A stretch of DNA of 12,513 nucleotides, from assembly GCA_023460155.1 (NCBI GenBank), contig JAEWRF010000255.1, positions 1 to 12,513 of the forward strand, given 5' to 3'. The translations under genes and the position numbers were made by a program. Positions 1 through 7,294 of this stretch are shown in pieces. Source of the DNA: Bacillota bacterium (GTDB taxonomy: Bacteria; Bacillota; Clostridia; Oscillospirales; Acutalibacteraceae). Below the pieces are notes generated by a model. The model made no database searches and was not told the DNA's origin. It saw only the letters and a list, made by a program, of their open reading frames with translations. Every line of letters starts with the position of its first letter. Position 1 is the stretch's first letter.

Positions 1-1033
1 CCTTGGTGATCTGCGTGTCGTCCGCCGAGAGGGAGGTCTTGTGGACGTAGGTATCGCCCGTCATTTCCTGCAGGTTATCCATGGTCTTAGGTTTCGCGTC
101 GACGTTAAGATCATATACTTTGGAATAGGCGTCGCTGACCATAGTCACGTTTTCGGGCTTATAGGCAGCTGAATTCGCATAAAGCTTGATCTGGGTATCG
201 AAAAAGGTTTTGTCGCCCGAATAGTCGTTCTTGATCTGCACTTCCACGCCGACGACGCTCAGGCGGATGCTGCAGGTACAGTCTTCGGTCACGCCGTCGC
301 AGTCGAGCATCTGGCTGAACGGAACCGTGAACTCCATTGTTTCGGGCAAGCCATTCTCCTCGGTGGAGAGATACAGAAATTTGATGCAGACCTCGCCCTT
401 GGTCATGAGCTTCCCTGCCGCGACCTTGAAATCCTGCAGAACCGCAAACGCATCCGTGCGAAGGATGCTGTCCGCGGCCGGCTTGCCGGAGCCGAGTTCC
501 AGTATTTCGTCGATCCCAAACTGCTGCTGGGAAAAGCCGACCAGCTTATTGACGGAAACCGTTTTTTTCTGCTGTTCTACATCCTCGCCGGCAATATTCC
601 CGACCACTTCGGTCTGACCCTGGACGATCACCTTCGCGCAGACCGAAAAGGCGCCGTGAATATCCAGCCGCCGCGGGCTGGTTGCGCGGCAGTTGATGTA
701 TTCTACGCGTGGGAATGCGAAGACCTGGGCGTTGTCGACAGACTGCTTCAATGCGATTTCCGTGGAAAACGTATCACTGCTGTCGCAGAAGCGCACGCTG
801 GTCCCCGCCGGATCAAGATAATAGACCTTGACGGTATAGCTGCCGTCGAGCATCAGCCGGTCGCCGGAGATATTCCTCGACGAAATTTTCGGATAAATCT
901 GGCATTTCAGAATCCGCTGAATATCTGCGCAGTAATCCGGAAGACTGATGTTTAGATCGACAGGCTGCTCCTGACAGCTGTCGTAAATCACTTCACCGAC
1001 AGACAGAACCTCGCGGTCGAGCGAATAATCCAT
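1..1033 (-). CDS. DUF3794/SPOCS-domain protein (SipL-like), C-terminus missing
   Basis: The minus strand is open from an ATG at 1033 to the left edge, giving 344 codons and no stop, so the gene is cut by the window. The start is supported by AGGAGAG at 1041-1047, 7 bases upstream. The N-terminus contains the stretch LNISLPDYCADIQRILKCQ (residues 27-45), which I recognise as the opening of DUF3794 (SPOCS) proteins. Residues about 30-135 look like one such domain, and residues about 165-290 look like a second related beta-rich unit. In the family, SipL of Clostridioides difficile binds SpoIVA during spore-coat assembly and carries a C-terminal LysM domain. Whether LysM is present here cannot be seen. 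No signal peptide or membrane segment is visible. Family assignment is firm; a role in the spore coat is inferred and other DUF3794 paralogues exist. Confidence 0.88.
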   Translation of the reverse strand, partial: MDYSLDREVLSVGEVIYDSCQEQPVDLNISLPDYCADIQRILKCQIYPKISSRNISGDRLMLDGSYTVKVYYLDPAGTSVRFCDSSDTFSTEIALKQSVDNAQVFAFPRVEYINCRATSPRRLDIHGAFSVCAKVIVQGQTEVVGNIAGEDVEQQKKTVSVNKLVGFSQQQFGIDEILELGSGKPAADSILRTDAFAVLQDFKVAAGKLMTKGEVCIKFLYLSTEENGLPETMEFTVPFSQMLDCDGVTEDCTCSIRLSVVGVEVQIKNDYSGDKTFFDTQIKLYANSAAYKPENVTMVSDAYSKVYDLNVDAKPKTMDNLQEMTGDTYVHKTSLSADDTQITK

Positions 1034-1130
1034 AAAGGCCCTCTCCTTTTTTTATTTCTCCGTAATTGTTATTCCGGTCTTGTCTTATTTATGACTTCAT
1101 GACCAGAAAAAACCGGAGAAGCAGCGCACG

Positions 1131-1166
1131 GGTCTGCGGACGCCTTCGCGGCGCCGCGGGAAGACC
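1131..1166 (+). other. Possible hairpin in the leader of the small gene
   Basis: GGTCT (1131-1135) can pair with AGACC (1162-1166), GCGG with CCGC, and CGCC with GGCG, leaving a single-base bulge, a four-base bulge and a 5-base loop. It lies 37 bases before the start codon of the small plus-strand gene, within the 169-base gap between divergent genes. No T-tract follows, so it is not a standard terminator. Its role is unknown. Confidence 0.35.
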
Positions 1167-1186
1167 TTTCACAATATCAACATCGC

Positions 1187-1193
1187 AGGAGGT
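1187..1193 (+). promoter_or_regulatory. Ribosome binding site of the small plus-strand gene
   Basis: AGGAGGT lies 9 bases before the ATG at 1203. This near-perfect Shine-Dalgarno is the main reason to believe the plus-strand reading of this region rather than the overlapping minus-strand frame. Confidence 0.8.
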
Positions 1194-1202
1194 AACAGAG
1201 AA

Positions 1203-1460
1203 ATGAAGGATTCAAAACCGAAAGATAAAAGAGCAGAGCACGAACATGCTTCTCAGACGCCGTACGGCTCCCATTTCGCAAACGGAATCTCTCTCGGCAC
1301 CGGAGCGTATTTCCGCTACGACGGGCCGGGCGACAGCCGAAGCGAAGACCCCGACGACGATGATGCCGTTTATGGGCTCGAAAACCTGAACGGGATTACC
1401 GACGATCCGGATGAACACAGAAGTCTGGAGAACCTGAACGGATTCTCCCATACCGACTGA
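1203..1460 (+). CDS. Small acidic hydrophilic protein, unknown function
   Basis: An 85-residue protein on the plus strand, the only gene here in that direction. It has a strong AGGAGGT site 9 bases before the ATG and a strong terminator 6 bases after the TGA. I do not recognise the family. It has no cysteine, no hydrophobic segment and no signal peptide. The first 20 residues are Lys/Glu/His-rich, the middle is Gly/Tyr-rich (residues 28-42), and residues 47-54 are an Asp/Glu run. LENLNG occurs twice, at residues 59-64 and 75-80, 16 residues apart; the two DNA copies at 1377 and 1425 differ at synonymous positions. It looks largely disordered. It is divergent from the SPOCS gene and convergent with groEL. 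An overlapping minus-strand frame (1212-1451) has no comparable ribosome site. Confidence 0.7.
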   Translation: MKDSKPKDKRAEHEHASQTPYGSHFANGISLGTGAYFRYDGPGDSRSEDPDDDDAVYGLENLNGITDDPDEHRSLENLNGFSHTD

Positions 1461-1504
1461 AAAAGCAAGGCAGGCACCGTCTTTCGACGGTGCCTGCCTT
1501 TTCT
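1461..1504. terminator. Bidirectional intrinsic terminator between the small gene and groEL
   Basis: A perfect 15-bp stem (1467-1481 with 1486-1500) closes on a 4-base TTTC loop. On the plus strand it is followed by TTTTC and an AT-rich run. On the minus strand it is followed by CTTTTT (complement of 1461-1466). It can therefore end both the small plus-strand gene and the convergent groESL transcript. Confidence 0.92.
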
Positions 1505-1534
1505 ATATAATATAGTTCTGAGGGGGATTCGGAA

Positions 1535-3166
1535 TTAATACATACCGCCCATGCCCGGGTCAACCGGAGCAGCCGGAGCCGCTGCGGGCTCCTTCTTGTC
1601 GGCGACAAGGGATTCGGTGGTAAGAACCATAGAAGCAACGGAGGAAGCGTTCTGCAGTGCGGAACGGGTCACCTTTGTCGGGTCCACAACGCCGAAGGAA
1701 AGCATATCGCCGTATTCGTCGGTCATGAAGTTGTAGCCGTAGCCAACCTTGTTCGCCTTTTTAATGGTATCGAGGATAACGGAGCCTTCAAGGCCCGCGT
1801 TTGCGGCGATCTGACGGACCGGCTCTTCCAGAGCGCGGAGAACAATCTTCGCACCGGTTTTCATGTCGCCCTCGGATTTGTTCACGAGAGCTTCCACTTC
1901 GGAAATGGTGTTGATGAGGGCCACGCCGCCGCCGGCTACGATGCCTTCCTCAACCGCAGCCTTCGTTGCGGCAAGAGCATCTTCGACGCGCATCTTCATT
2001 TCCTTCATTTCGACCTCGGTGGCAGCGCCGACCTTGATGACGGCTACGCCGCCCGAAAGCTTCGCAAGGCGCTCCTGGAGTTTCTCGCGGTCGAAATCGG
2101 AGGTTGTCTTTTCAATCTGAGCCTTGATCTGCGCAACGCGGTCGGAAATCAGCTTCTTGTCGCCCACGCCGTCGACAATGATGGTGTTTTCCTTGTCCAC
2201 CTTCACCTGGCGGGCATGACCGAGCTGATCCATGGTAGCATCCTTGAGTTCCAGGCCGAGCTCGGAAGAAATCACCTGAGCGCCGGTCAGGATCGCGATA
2301 TCCTGCAGCATTTCTTTTCTGCGGTCGCCGAAGCCCGGAGCCTTAACGCCCACGCAGGTGAAGGTGCCGCGGAGTTTGTTCAGAATCAGGGTGCTCAGGG
2401 CCTCGCCCTCAATGTCCTCGGCAATGATGACAAGTTTCTTGCCGGACTGCACGATCTTCTCGAGGAGAGGCAGAAGCTCCTGAATGTTGGAAATCTTCTT
2501 ATCCGTGATCAGGATCGAAGCGTCGTCAATGACCGCTTCCATTTTCTCCGTATCGGTGACCATGTACGGGGTAACGTAGCCGCGGTCAAACATCATGCCT
2601 TCCACGACTTCGGAATAGGTTTCGGCCGTCTTAGATTCCTCAACGGTGATGACGCCGTCGGAGGTAACCTTCGCCATAGCTTCGGAAATCAGTTTGCCGA
2701 TAAACTCGCTGGAAGCGGAGATGGAGGCAACACGGGCGATATCGTCCGGGCCGGAAACCTTCTTCGAGTTCTTTTTCAGGGCTGCCACAGCCGTATCGAC
2801 CGCAGCCTGAATCCCGTTGCGGACCGCCATCGGATTCGCGCCCGCGGTAACGTTCTTCATGCCCTCGCGGATCAGTGCCTGAGCGAGCAGAGTCGCGGTC
2901 GTGGTACCGTCGCCGGCCACGTCGTTCGTCTTGGTGGCAACTTCCTTGACCAGCTGTGCGCCCATGTTCTCATACGGGTCTTCCAGCTCGATTTCCTTCG
3001 CAATGGTGACGCCGTCGTTCGTGATGAGCGGAGCGCCGAATTTTTTATCAAGGACAACGTTGCGGCCTTTGGGGCCCAGGGTGATTTTCACCGTATCGGC
3101 AAGCTGATTTACGCCTTTTAACAGCGCTTTTCTGGCTTCTTCGCCGTAAATAATCTGTTTTGCCAT
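1535..3166 (-). CDS. groL: Chaperonin GroEL (Hsp60)
   Basis: A 543-residue chaperonin of normal length. It forms the double-ring ATP-driven folding chamber in the cytoplasm and works with the GroES lid. Clear signatures are the N-terminal MAKQIIYGEEAR, the ATP-site motif GDGTTTATLL (residues 85-94), KAPGFGDRRKEML in the apical domain, and EEGIVAGGGVAL in the equatorial domain. The C-terminus is an Ala/Pro-rich stretch ending GMGGMY, a short form of the Gly-Gly-Met tail, with a terminal Tyr. A GGAGG site precedes the ATG. It lies 37 bases downstream of groES in the same operon, and its transcript ends at the hairpin at 1467-1500. Control by the HrcA/CIRCE system is expected from the operator before groES. 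Confidence 0.99.
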   Translation of the reverse strand: MAKQIIYGEEARKALLKGVNQLADTVKITLGPKGRNVVLDKKFGAPLITNDGVTIAKEIELEDPYENMGAQLVKEVATKTNDVAGDGTTTATLLAQALIREGMKNVTAGANPMAVRNGIQAAVDTAVAALKKNSKKVSGPDDIARVASISASSEFIGKLISEAMAKVTSDGVITVEESKTAETYSEVVEGMMFDRGYVTPYMVTDTEKMEAVIDDASILITDKKISNIQELLPLLEKIVQSGKKLVIIAEDIEGEALSTLILNKLRGTFTCVGVKAPGFGDRRKEMLQDIAILTGAQVISSELGLELKDATMDQLGHARQVKVDKENTIIVDGVGDKKLISDRVAQIKAQIEKTTSDFDREKLQERLAKLSGGVAVIKVGAATEVEMKEMKMRVEDALAATKAAVEEGIVAGGGVALINTISEVEALVNKSEGDMKTGAKIVLRALEEPVRQIAANAGLEGSVILDTIKKANKVGYGYNFMTDEYGDMLSFGVVDPTKVTRSALQNASSVASMVLTTESLVADKKEPAAAPAAPVDPGMGGMY

Positions 3167-3203
3167 AAATCTAATTCCTCCATACTAAAAATTATTGGTT
3201 TGC

Positions 3204-3488
3204 TTATTCCACAACCGCGAGAATATCGCTCTGACGGACAATCGTATAATCGGTGCCGTCAAGCTTTACCTCAGTGCCCGAATATTTGCTGGCAATTACC
3301 CGGTCGCCTTTTTTGACGTACATGGTAACTTCCTTGCCGTCTACCACTCCGCCGGGTCCGACTTCGATCACGTCGGCAATCTGGGGCTTTTCCTTAGCGG
3401 AACCGGCAAGAATAATGCCACCCTTCGTGGTCTCTTCCGCTTCTTCCATTTTGATTAAAACTCTGTCCAGTAACGGTTTAATGGTCAT
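3204..3488 (-). CDS. groES: Co-chaperonin GroES (Hsp10)
   Basis: A 94-residue protein of usual length that caps the GroEL ring. It begins MTIKPLLDRVLIKMEEAEE, the typical GroES N-terminus. The mobile-loop region is EETTKGGIILAGSAKEKPQ (about residues 18-36), and the roof and core follow through VGPGGVVDGKEV and KKGDRVIASKYSGTEVKLDG. An AAGGAGGA ribosome site (3495-3502) stands 6 bases before the ATG. It is the first gene of the operon, with promoter and CIRCE operator directly upstream. Confidence 0.99.
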   Translation of the reverse strand: MTIKPLLDRVLIKMEEAEETTKGGIILAGSAKEKPQIADVIEVGPGGVVDGKEVTMYVKKGDRVIASKYSGTEVKLDGTDYTIVRQSDILAVVE

Positions 3489-3518
3489 AATATGTCCTCC
3501 TTAACAGTATCTGTTTGT

Positions 3519-3545
3519 TTAGCACTCATCATCCTTGAGTGCTAA
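3519..3545 (-). promoter_or_regulatory. CIRCE operator (HrcA binding site)
   Basis: TTAGCACTC, a 9-base spacer, then GAGTGCTAA: an exact match to the CIRCE consensus, with both 9-base arms perfect. It sits just downstream of the groE -10 box and over the expected transcription start, so bound HrcA would block initiation. It also lies in the 5' untranslated RNA. hrcA itself is not in the window. Confidence 0.98.
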
Positions 3546-3549
3546 GACT

Positions 3550-3578
3550 ATTTTATCTGCTTTGTTTCCAAAAATCAA
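3550..3578 (-). promoter_or_regulatory. Sigma-A-type promoter of groESL
   Basis: On the minus strand, TTGATT (-35, 3573-3578) is followed by a 17-base spacer and TAAAAT (-10, 3550-3555). This is a strong vegetative promoter whose start point falls inside CIRCE. An AT-rich stretch at about 3603-3629 lies upstream and could act as an UP element; that last point is inference. Confidence 0.85.
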
Positions 3579-3640
3579 GTGGTTTTTTACGAAATTGCCT
3601 GAGTTAATAATTTATTTACAAATTTATTACACACCCCTGT

Positions 3641-4549
3641 TCAGCCCTGCTGCGGAACCAGAAAGCGCGCGGAAGCGGGAGCAATTTCGAAAGCGGCGCG
3701 GCCGATCTCTCTGGATTCGCCGTCCAGATTTTCTACCAGCGGGCGGGGTCCCGAGATTTCGATTTTTTTGCCGCGGCAGAAGGTTAAAAGCCCGTCGAAC
3801 TCCTTTGACTGCAGATGTCTGCCCGCCTTATAAAGCTTTAAAAGCGTTGGGATGCGGTAAAACGCCGGTTTCCGGATCAGGATAAAGTCGAGCAGGCCGT
3901 CGTCGGGCACGGCCTGCGGCGCGCCGCAGTAACCGCCGCCGTAGTAGCGCCCGTTCCCCACAACCGCCATTAAAAAACAGCCGTTAAAGCTTTTGACTCC
4001 GTCTATGGTGATCTGCATTTCATCGCCGATCTTTCCGAGCAGGATCTTCAGCAGAGCGAGGTCATAGGCGGCCGAACCGCTCAGGAACGGCTTGCGCTTC
4101 AGCTTCTGCACCTCCAAAGGGACCTTTGCGTCCATGCCGACCGTACAGAGGTTGACGGAAACATCCTCCCCCGAGCGAATGGTATCGACGGTGCGCGGAA
4201 GGGCCGCCAGCTGTTTTTCCGGCGAAAGGAAATCCTCCCGCTCCCCAAAGGTTTTGATAAAGTCATTCCCGGAACCGCAGGGAAAAATACCAATTTCCAC
4301 ATTTTCCATGCCGGCTGCACCCGAGGCAATTTCACTGAGCGTGCCGTCGCCCCCCAGACCATAGATTCTCACGCGATCTCCCTTCCCGCCCTCCATGCGC
4401 GCAAGCTGCGCCGCATGCTTCGGCCCTTCGGTTATGTAACAGGTAAAATCGATCCCGCGGGAATTCCAGAAATCGCCGATGCGGGGAAAAAAGGCCTCTG
4501 CGGCGCCTTTTTTCCCCGCGGCCGGATTGACAATAAATACATATCTCAT
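3641..4549 (-). CDS. Lipid kinase of the diacylglycerol kinase family (DgkB/YegS-like)
   Basis: A 302-residue protein, the usual length for soluble bacterial diacylglycerol kinase-family lipid kinases. The N-terminal nucleotide-binding domain shows VNPAAGKK (residues 7-14), the catalytic-loop signature GGDGT (66-70) and PCGSGNDF (90-97). The C-terminal beta-sandwich domain contains GNGRYYGGGYCGAP (198-211), PDDGLLD (215-221) and LDGE (275-278). Family members use ATP to phosphorylate diacylglycerol or related lipids at the membrane face. DgkB in Firmicutes recycles the diacylglycerol left by lipoteichoic acid synthesis. The exact substrate cannot be told here. It starts 28 bases after the methyltransferase gene ends and has only a weak ribosome site, suggesting co-transcription. 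No terminator is obvious before the groE promoter. Confidence 0.93.
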   Translation of the reverse strand: MRYVFIVNPAAGKKGAAEAFFPRIGDFWNSRGIDFTCYITEGPKHAAQLARMEGGKGDRVRIYGLGGDGTLSEIASGAAGMENVEIGIFPCGSGNDFIKTFGEREDFLSPEKQLAALPRTVDTIRSGEDVSVNLCTVGMDAKVPLEVQKLKRKPFLSGSAAYDLALLKILLGKIGDEMQITIDGVKSFNGCFLMAVVGNGRYYGGGYCGAPQAVPDDGLLDFILIRKPAFYRIPTLLKLYKAGRHLQSKEFDGLLTFCRGKKIEISGPRPLVENLDGESREIGRAAFEIAPASARFLVPQQG

Positions 4550-4577
4550 CTTGTATTCTGCCCCGTTTCCGATGCGG

Positions 4578-5696
4578 TTATTTATAAAACATATAATACT
4601 GGCATTTAATCATTCCGTTATACAGCTTCCGCCGGCGGTCTGCCGCGCAGCCGAAGCAGATTTCAAATGTCTCGTCCGGGCTGATGACCGAATAGCTCCA
4701 GCCGTGCCTGCGTTCGAACACCCGGCCCATCGTGCGGTAAAGCTCCTGCGCCTGTTTCAGGTCGAGCAGGCGTTCGCCGTAGGGAGGGTTGCAGATCACG
4801 CAGCCGTACTCCCCCTCCGCGCGAAATTCGGAAATATCGCGCTTTTCGGCGTATACCCGATCCGCGACACCGGCCTTGACCGCATTTTCACGCGTGAGAG
4901 AAACAGCGGCACCGTCGATATCATAGCCGTGCGCCTGAAACGGCGCATCCGAAATTTCCATGCTGCGCGCGCGCTCCCGCTCCCGCTTCCAGACTTCCGG
5001 AGGAATGCAGTTCCACTCTTCCGCCGCAAAACGACGGTTCCTGCCGGGCGCCATGTTCTTCGCATAGAGAGCCCCTTCGATCAGGATGGTCCCGGAACCG
5101 CAGAACGGGTCAATCAGGTTTGCGTCGTGCCGAACACGGGAAAGGTAAACCATCGCGGCGGCCAGCGTTTCCCGGATCGGCGCCTCGGCGGAGTTGGCGC
5201 GGTAGCCGCGCTTGTGGAGGCCGATTCCGGAAGTGTCGATCATCAGGCTGGCCCGATCCTTCAGAATCAGAAACTGGATCTGAAAGCGGGGTCCTGTCTC
5301 CTCAAACCAATTGAGGGAATATTTCTGCTTCAGGCGCTCCACGACCGCCTTTTTTATAATGGCCTGGCAGTCCGGAATGCTGGCGAGCTTCGAATTCAGG
5401 CTGGAGCCCTTGACCGGAAACGCATCCTGTTTTCCGATCCATCGTTCCCACGGGAGCGCCCGCACGCCCTGGAACAGTTCCTCGAAGCTGCGGGCCTCAA
5501 ACTCCCCCAGCCAGACGAGAACCCTCTCGCCGAAGCGGCTCCACAGGTTCGCCCGGGCAAGCATTTCGTCCGAGCCGTCAAAGAGGACGCGCCCGTTTTG
5601 CGCTTCCACGCCGGGAGCCTCCATTTTTCTCAGTTCATCTGCCACCAGTCCCTCCACCCCGAACAGGCAGGGGCAGGCAAGTTTATAATTTTCCAT
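4578..5696 (-). CDS. THUMP-domain class I SAM-dependent rRNA methyltransferase (RlmL/YpsC-like)
   Basis: The frame is open to 5810, but I place the start at 5696 (ATG, 372 residues). GGAGAT lies at 5701-5706, and the protein then begins MENYKLACPCLFGVEGLVADEL, as family members do. An N-terminal ferredoxin-like/THUMP region (residues about 5-160) is followed by a Rossmann methyltransferase domain. That domain shows DPFCGSGTILIE (196-207, SAM-binding motif I), GYDIDGAAV (257-265) and the catalytic motif CNPPYGERL (302-310), typical of base N-methylation. Relatives methylate N2 of a guanine in 23S rRNA; the precise site is not deducible. It sits between hpf and the lipid kinase gene on the same strand. 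A C-terminal insertion of a second RlmK domain, as in Escherichia coli RlmKL, is absent. Confidence 0.94.
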   Translation of the reverse strand: MENYKLACPCLFGVEGLVADELRKMEAPGVEAQNGRVLFDGSDEMLARANLWSRFGERVLVWLGEFEARSFEELFQGVRALPWERWIGKQDAFPVKGSSLNSKLASIPDCQAIIKKAVVERLKQKYSLNWFEETGPRFQIQFLILKDRASLMIDTSGIGLHKRGYRANSAEAPIRETLAAAMVYLSRVRHDANLIDPFCGSGTILIEGALYAKNMAPGRNRRFAAEEWNCIPPEVWKRERERARSMEISDAPFQAHGYDIDGAAVSLTRENAVKAGVADRVYAEKRDISEFRAEGEYGCVICNPPYGERLLDLKQAQELYRTMGRVFERRHGWSYSVISPDETFEICFGCAADRRRKLYNGMIKCQYYMFYK

Positions 5697-5708
5697 TTTA
5701 ATCTCCAC

Positions 5709-5740
5709 ATAAAGAAGGGGCCGCGGGATTGCGCAGCCCC
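5709..5740 (-). terminator. Weak terminator-like hairpin after hpf
   Basis: On the minus strand GGGGCTGCG pairs with CGCGGCCCC (9 bp with one G-U, 6-base loop; 5717-5740) and is followed by the imperfect run TTCTTTAT. It lies between the hpf stop and the ribosome site of the methyltransferase gene, so it may attenuate rather than fully stop transcription. Confidence 0.5.
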
Positions 5741-5772
5741 CAATAATCAATTTGTTTTCCCGGAGAAAATCC

Positions 5773-6312
5773 TTACTCGGCATCCGGCTCCAGAAGACCG
5801 TAATTTCCATCCTTCCGGCGGTAGACGACGTTGATCTCTCCGTTTTCCTGATTCCGGAACATAAAGAACTGATGCTCCAGAAGATTCATCTGCAGAATAG
5901 CTTCTTCCACGCTGAGCGGTTTGACAAAGAAGCGCTTGGTTCTTACCACATTGTATTCTTCGGGACTTTCTTCTTCGCCGCCCACATAATCACTGAGAAA
6001 GGCGTCCAGTGCAGCGGCAGAACGCACCCGTTTATCAAGGCGAACCTTGTTTCTGCGGATCTGGCTGCCCAGAGCCTCGACCACTTCGTCCAGCGCGGCG
6101 TTCATCTCGGGACCCGTCGCCTCCGCACGGTAGAACATGCCGCCCGAACGGATCGTAATTTCCACGGTCTGACGGTTCTTTTCCAGCGTAACCACGACTT
6201 TGGCCTGAGCATCCTCGTCAAAAATCCGGTCGAACCGCGACAGCTTTTTCTCGGCAAGCTCCTTGAAATTTTCGCGCAGGCTGACCTTGCGCCCCGTAAT
6301 TGCGACCTTCAT
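5773..6312 (-). CDS. hpf: Ribosome hibernation promoting factor, long form (HPF)
   Basis: A 179-residue protein matching the long HPF class that pairs 70S ribosomes into inactive 100S dimers under stress or slow growth. The N-terminal ribosome-binding domain (about 1-100) begins MKVAITGRKVSLREN and contains the basic helix SQIRRNKVRLDKR (83-95). A linker (about 100-121) is acidic. The C-terminal dimerisation domain (122-177) carries VVRTKRFFVKPLSVEEAI, NLLEHQFFMFRN and NVVYRRKDGNYGLLEP, which are family hallmarks. The ATG at 6312 has AAAGGGGAT 6 bases upstream. It has its own promoter candidate and may be co-transcribed with the downstream methyltransferase gene through the weak hairpin. Confidence 0.98.
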   Translation of the reverse strand: MKVAITGRKVSLRENFKELAEKKLSRFDRIFDEDAQAKVVVTLEKNRQTVEITIRSGGMFYRAEATGPEMNAALDEVVEALGSQIRRNKVRLDKRVRSAAALDAFLSDYVGGEEESPEEYNVVRTKRFFVKPLSVEEAILQMNLLEHQFFMFRNQENGEINVVYRRKDGNYGLLEPDAE

Positions 6313-6359
6313 GCAAACATCCCCTTTTGCGATATTTGGAAGAATTCCCCTTCACCGCA

Positions 6360-6388
6360 AGTATACCATATCTTTACCGCAAAAGGAA
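6360..6388 (-). promoter_or_regulatory. Candidate promoter of hpf with extended -10
   Basis: On the minus strand TATACT (6360-6365) is preceded by TGG, giving an extended -10 box. A poor -35 (TTCCTT, 6383-6388) stands 17 bases upstream. A palindrome (6389-6403) abuts the -35. The start point would be some 40 bases before the hpf ATG. In Bacillus this gene is under stress sigma factors; I see no clear sigma-H or sigma-B match here. Confidence 0.55.
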
Positions 6389-6443
6389 CCGGTTATAACC
6401 CGGAATGAAGGGGCGGAAGGACGAAAATTTCACATTTTCCCAG

Positions 6444-7286
6444 TCAGAGCGTCACGCCTTTGTGGCGTGTGACATGGCAGCCGACGTTGACGGCTACCGG
6501 AAGCCCTGCAATGTGCGTCGGGCCCTGCTCAATCTGGACGGCCAGTGCGGTGGTGCTGCCCCCGAAGCCCTGCGGACCGATGTTCAGACCGTTGACCGCC
6601 TTCAGCATTTTCTGTTCCAGTTCCGCGTAGTAAGGGTCGGAATTCGGCTGGGAAACCGGCCGGCAGAGGGCCGTTTTGGCAAGCAGCGCACATTTCTCGA
6701 AATCGCCGCCGATGCCCACGCCGAGCACCATCGGCGGGCAGGGATTTCCGCCCGCGATGCGGGCCGTTTCAGTGACAAAGCCGATAATATCCTCCACCGA
6801 AGCGGAGGGAGTAAACATTTTGATGCGGCTCATGTTCTCGCTCCCGAAGCCCTTCGGGGCAACCAGAAGCGTAAGCTGATCGCCCGGAACGATGCGCACA
6901 TGCAGCACAGCCGGGGTATTGTCCCCCGTGTTGACCCTGCGAAGGGGATCCCCTACGACGGAACAGCGCAGCAGGCCTTCCACATAACCGCGGCGAACGC
7001 CCTCGTTGACGGCATCCTCGAAGCTTCCGCCGACAATGTGAACCTCCTGCCCTAGTTCCGCGAACACAACCGCCATGCCGGTATCCTGACAAACCGGGAT
7101 ATTCAGTTCCCGCGCGGCATCCATGTTGGCGCACAGGTCCGAAAGGATCGCTTTCCCCGTCGGAGAGGTTTCCTCTTGGGCGGCCTGCCCGATTTTTTCC
7201 TCAAGATCGCGCGGAAGAATGCGGTTTGCCTCGATGCAGAGGCGCGCAACCTCCGCCGAGATCCGTTCCACATGAATTTCTTTCAT
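6444..7286 (-). CDS. Class I (Fe-S) fumarate hydratase / tartrate dehydratase alpha subunit
   Basis: The 280-residue protein starts at the ATG at 7286, eight bases after the amidohydrolase stop. The frame stays open further upstream only by running inside that gene. It is the N-terminal (alpha) part of the two-subunit, oxygen-sensitive [4Fe-4S] hydro-lyases that interconvert fumarate and malate, or dehydrate tartrate. Key features are VCQDTG (65-70), RRVNTGDNTPA (116-126), PKGFGSEN (144-151), GGNPCPPMVLGVGIGG (179-194) and NVGCHVTRH (267-275). Cys66, Cys183 and Cys270 are the likely cluster ligands. Length is normal for an alpha subunit. The beta subunit, needed for a complete active site and usually encoded directly downstream, is not present: the next gene is hpf after 131 bases. 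Substrate cannot be fixed from sequence alone. Confidence 0.93.
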   Translation of the reverse strand: MKEIHVERISAEVARLCIEANRILPRDLEEKIGQAAQEETSPTGKAILSDLCANMDAARELNIPVCQDTGMAVVFAELGQEVHIVGGSFEDAVNEGVRRGYVEGLLRCSVVGDPLRRVNTGDNTPAVLHVRIVPGDQLTLLVAPKGFGSENMSRIKMFTPSASVEDIIGFVTETARIAGGNPCPPMVLGVGIGGDFEKCALLAKTALCRPVSQPNSDPYYAELEQKMLKAVNGLNIGPQGFGGSTTALAVQIEQGPTHIAGLPVAVNVGCHVTRHKGVTL

Positions 7287-7294
7287 AATGCTTC

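Noticed and set aside
1084..1115. Possible sigma-E promoter (CATAAATA) for the SPOCS gene
   Set aside because: The -10 is only a partial match and the -35 position is a T-run, so the evidence is too thin to list as a feature.
1212..1451. Minus-strand frame of 79 codons opposite the small acidic gene
   Set aside because: It lacks a Shine-Dalgarno, while the plus strand has AGGAGGT at good spacing and a terminator.
2216..3121. Plus-strand open frame of 301 codons opposite groEL
   Set aside because: It is a mirror frame of a highly conserved gene; long antisense frames of this kind are usual for groEL and nothing in it resembles a protein family.
5697..5810. 38-residue N-terminal extension of the methyltransferase
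   Set aside because: It covers the hpf stop and the hairpin and has no ribosome site; GGAGAT before 5696 and family-like sequence fix the start there.
4479..5834. Plus-strand open frame of 451 codons opposite the methyltransferase gene
   Set aside because: It is antisense to a well-recognised methyltransferase, has no ribosome site and reads as low-complexity, Arg/Pro-rich sequence; it is open by codon bias of the real gene.
6451..6473. Inverted repeat GTCACGCC / GGCGTG-TGAC near the end of the fumarase alpha gene
   Set aside because: It lies within conserved coding sequence (CHVTRHKGVTL), has a 2-base bulge and no T-tract, so it is not a convincing terminator.
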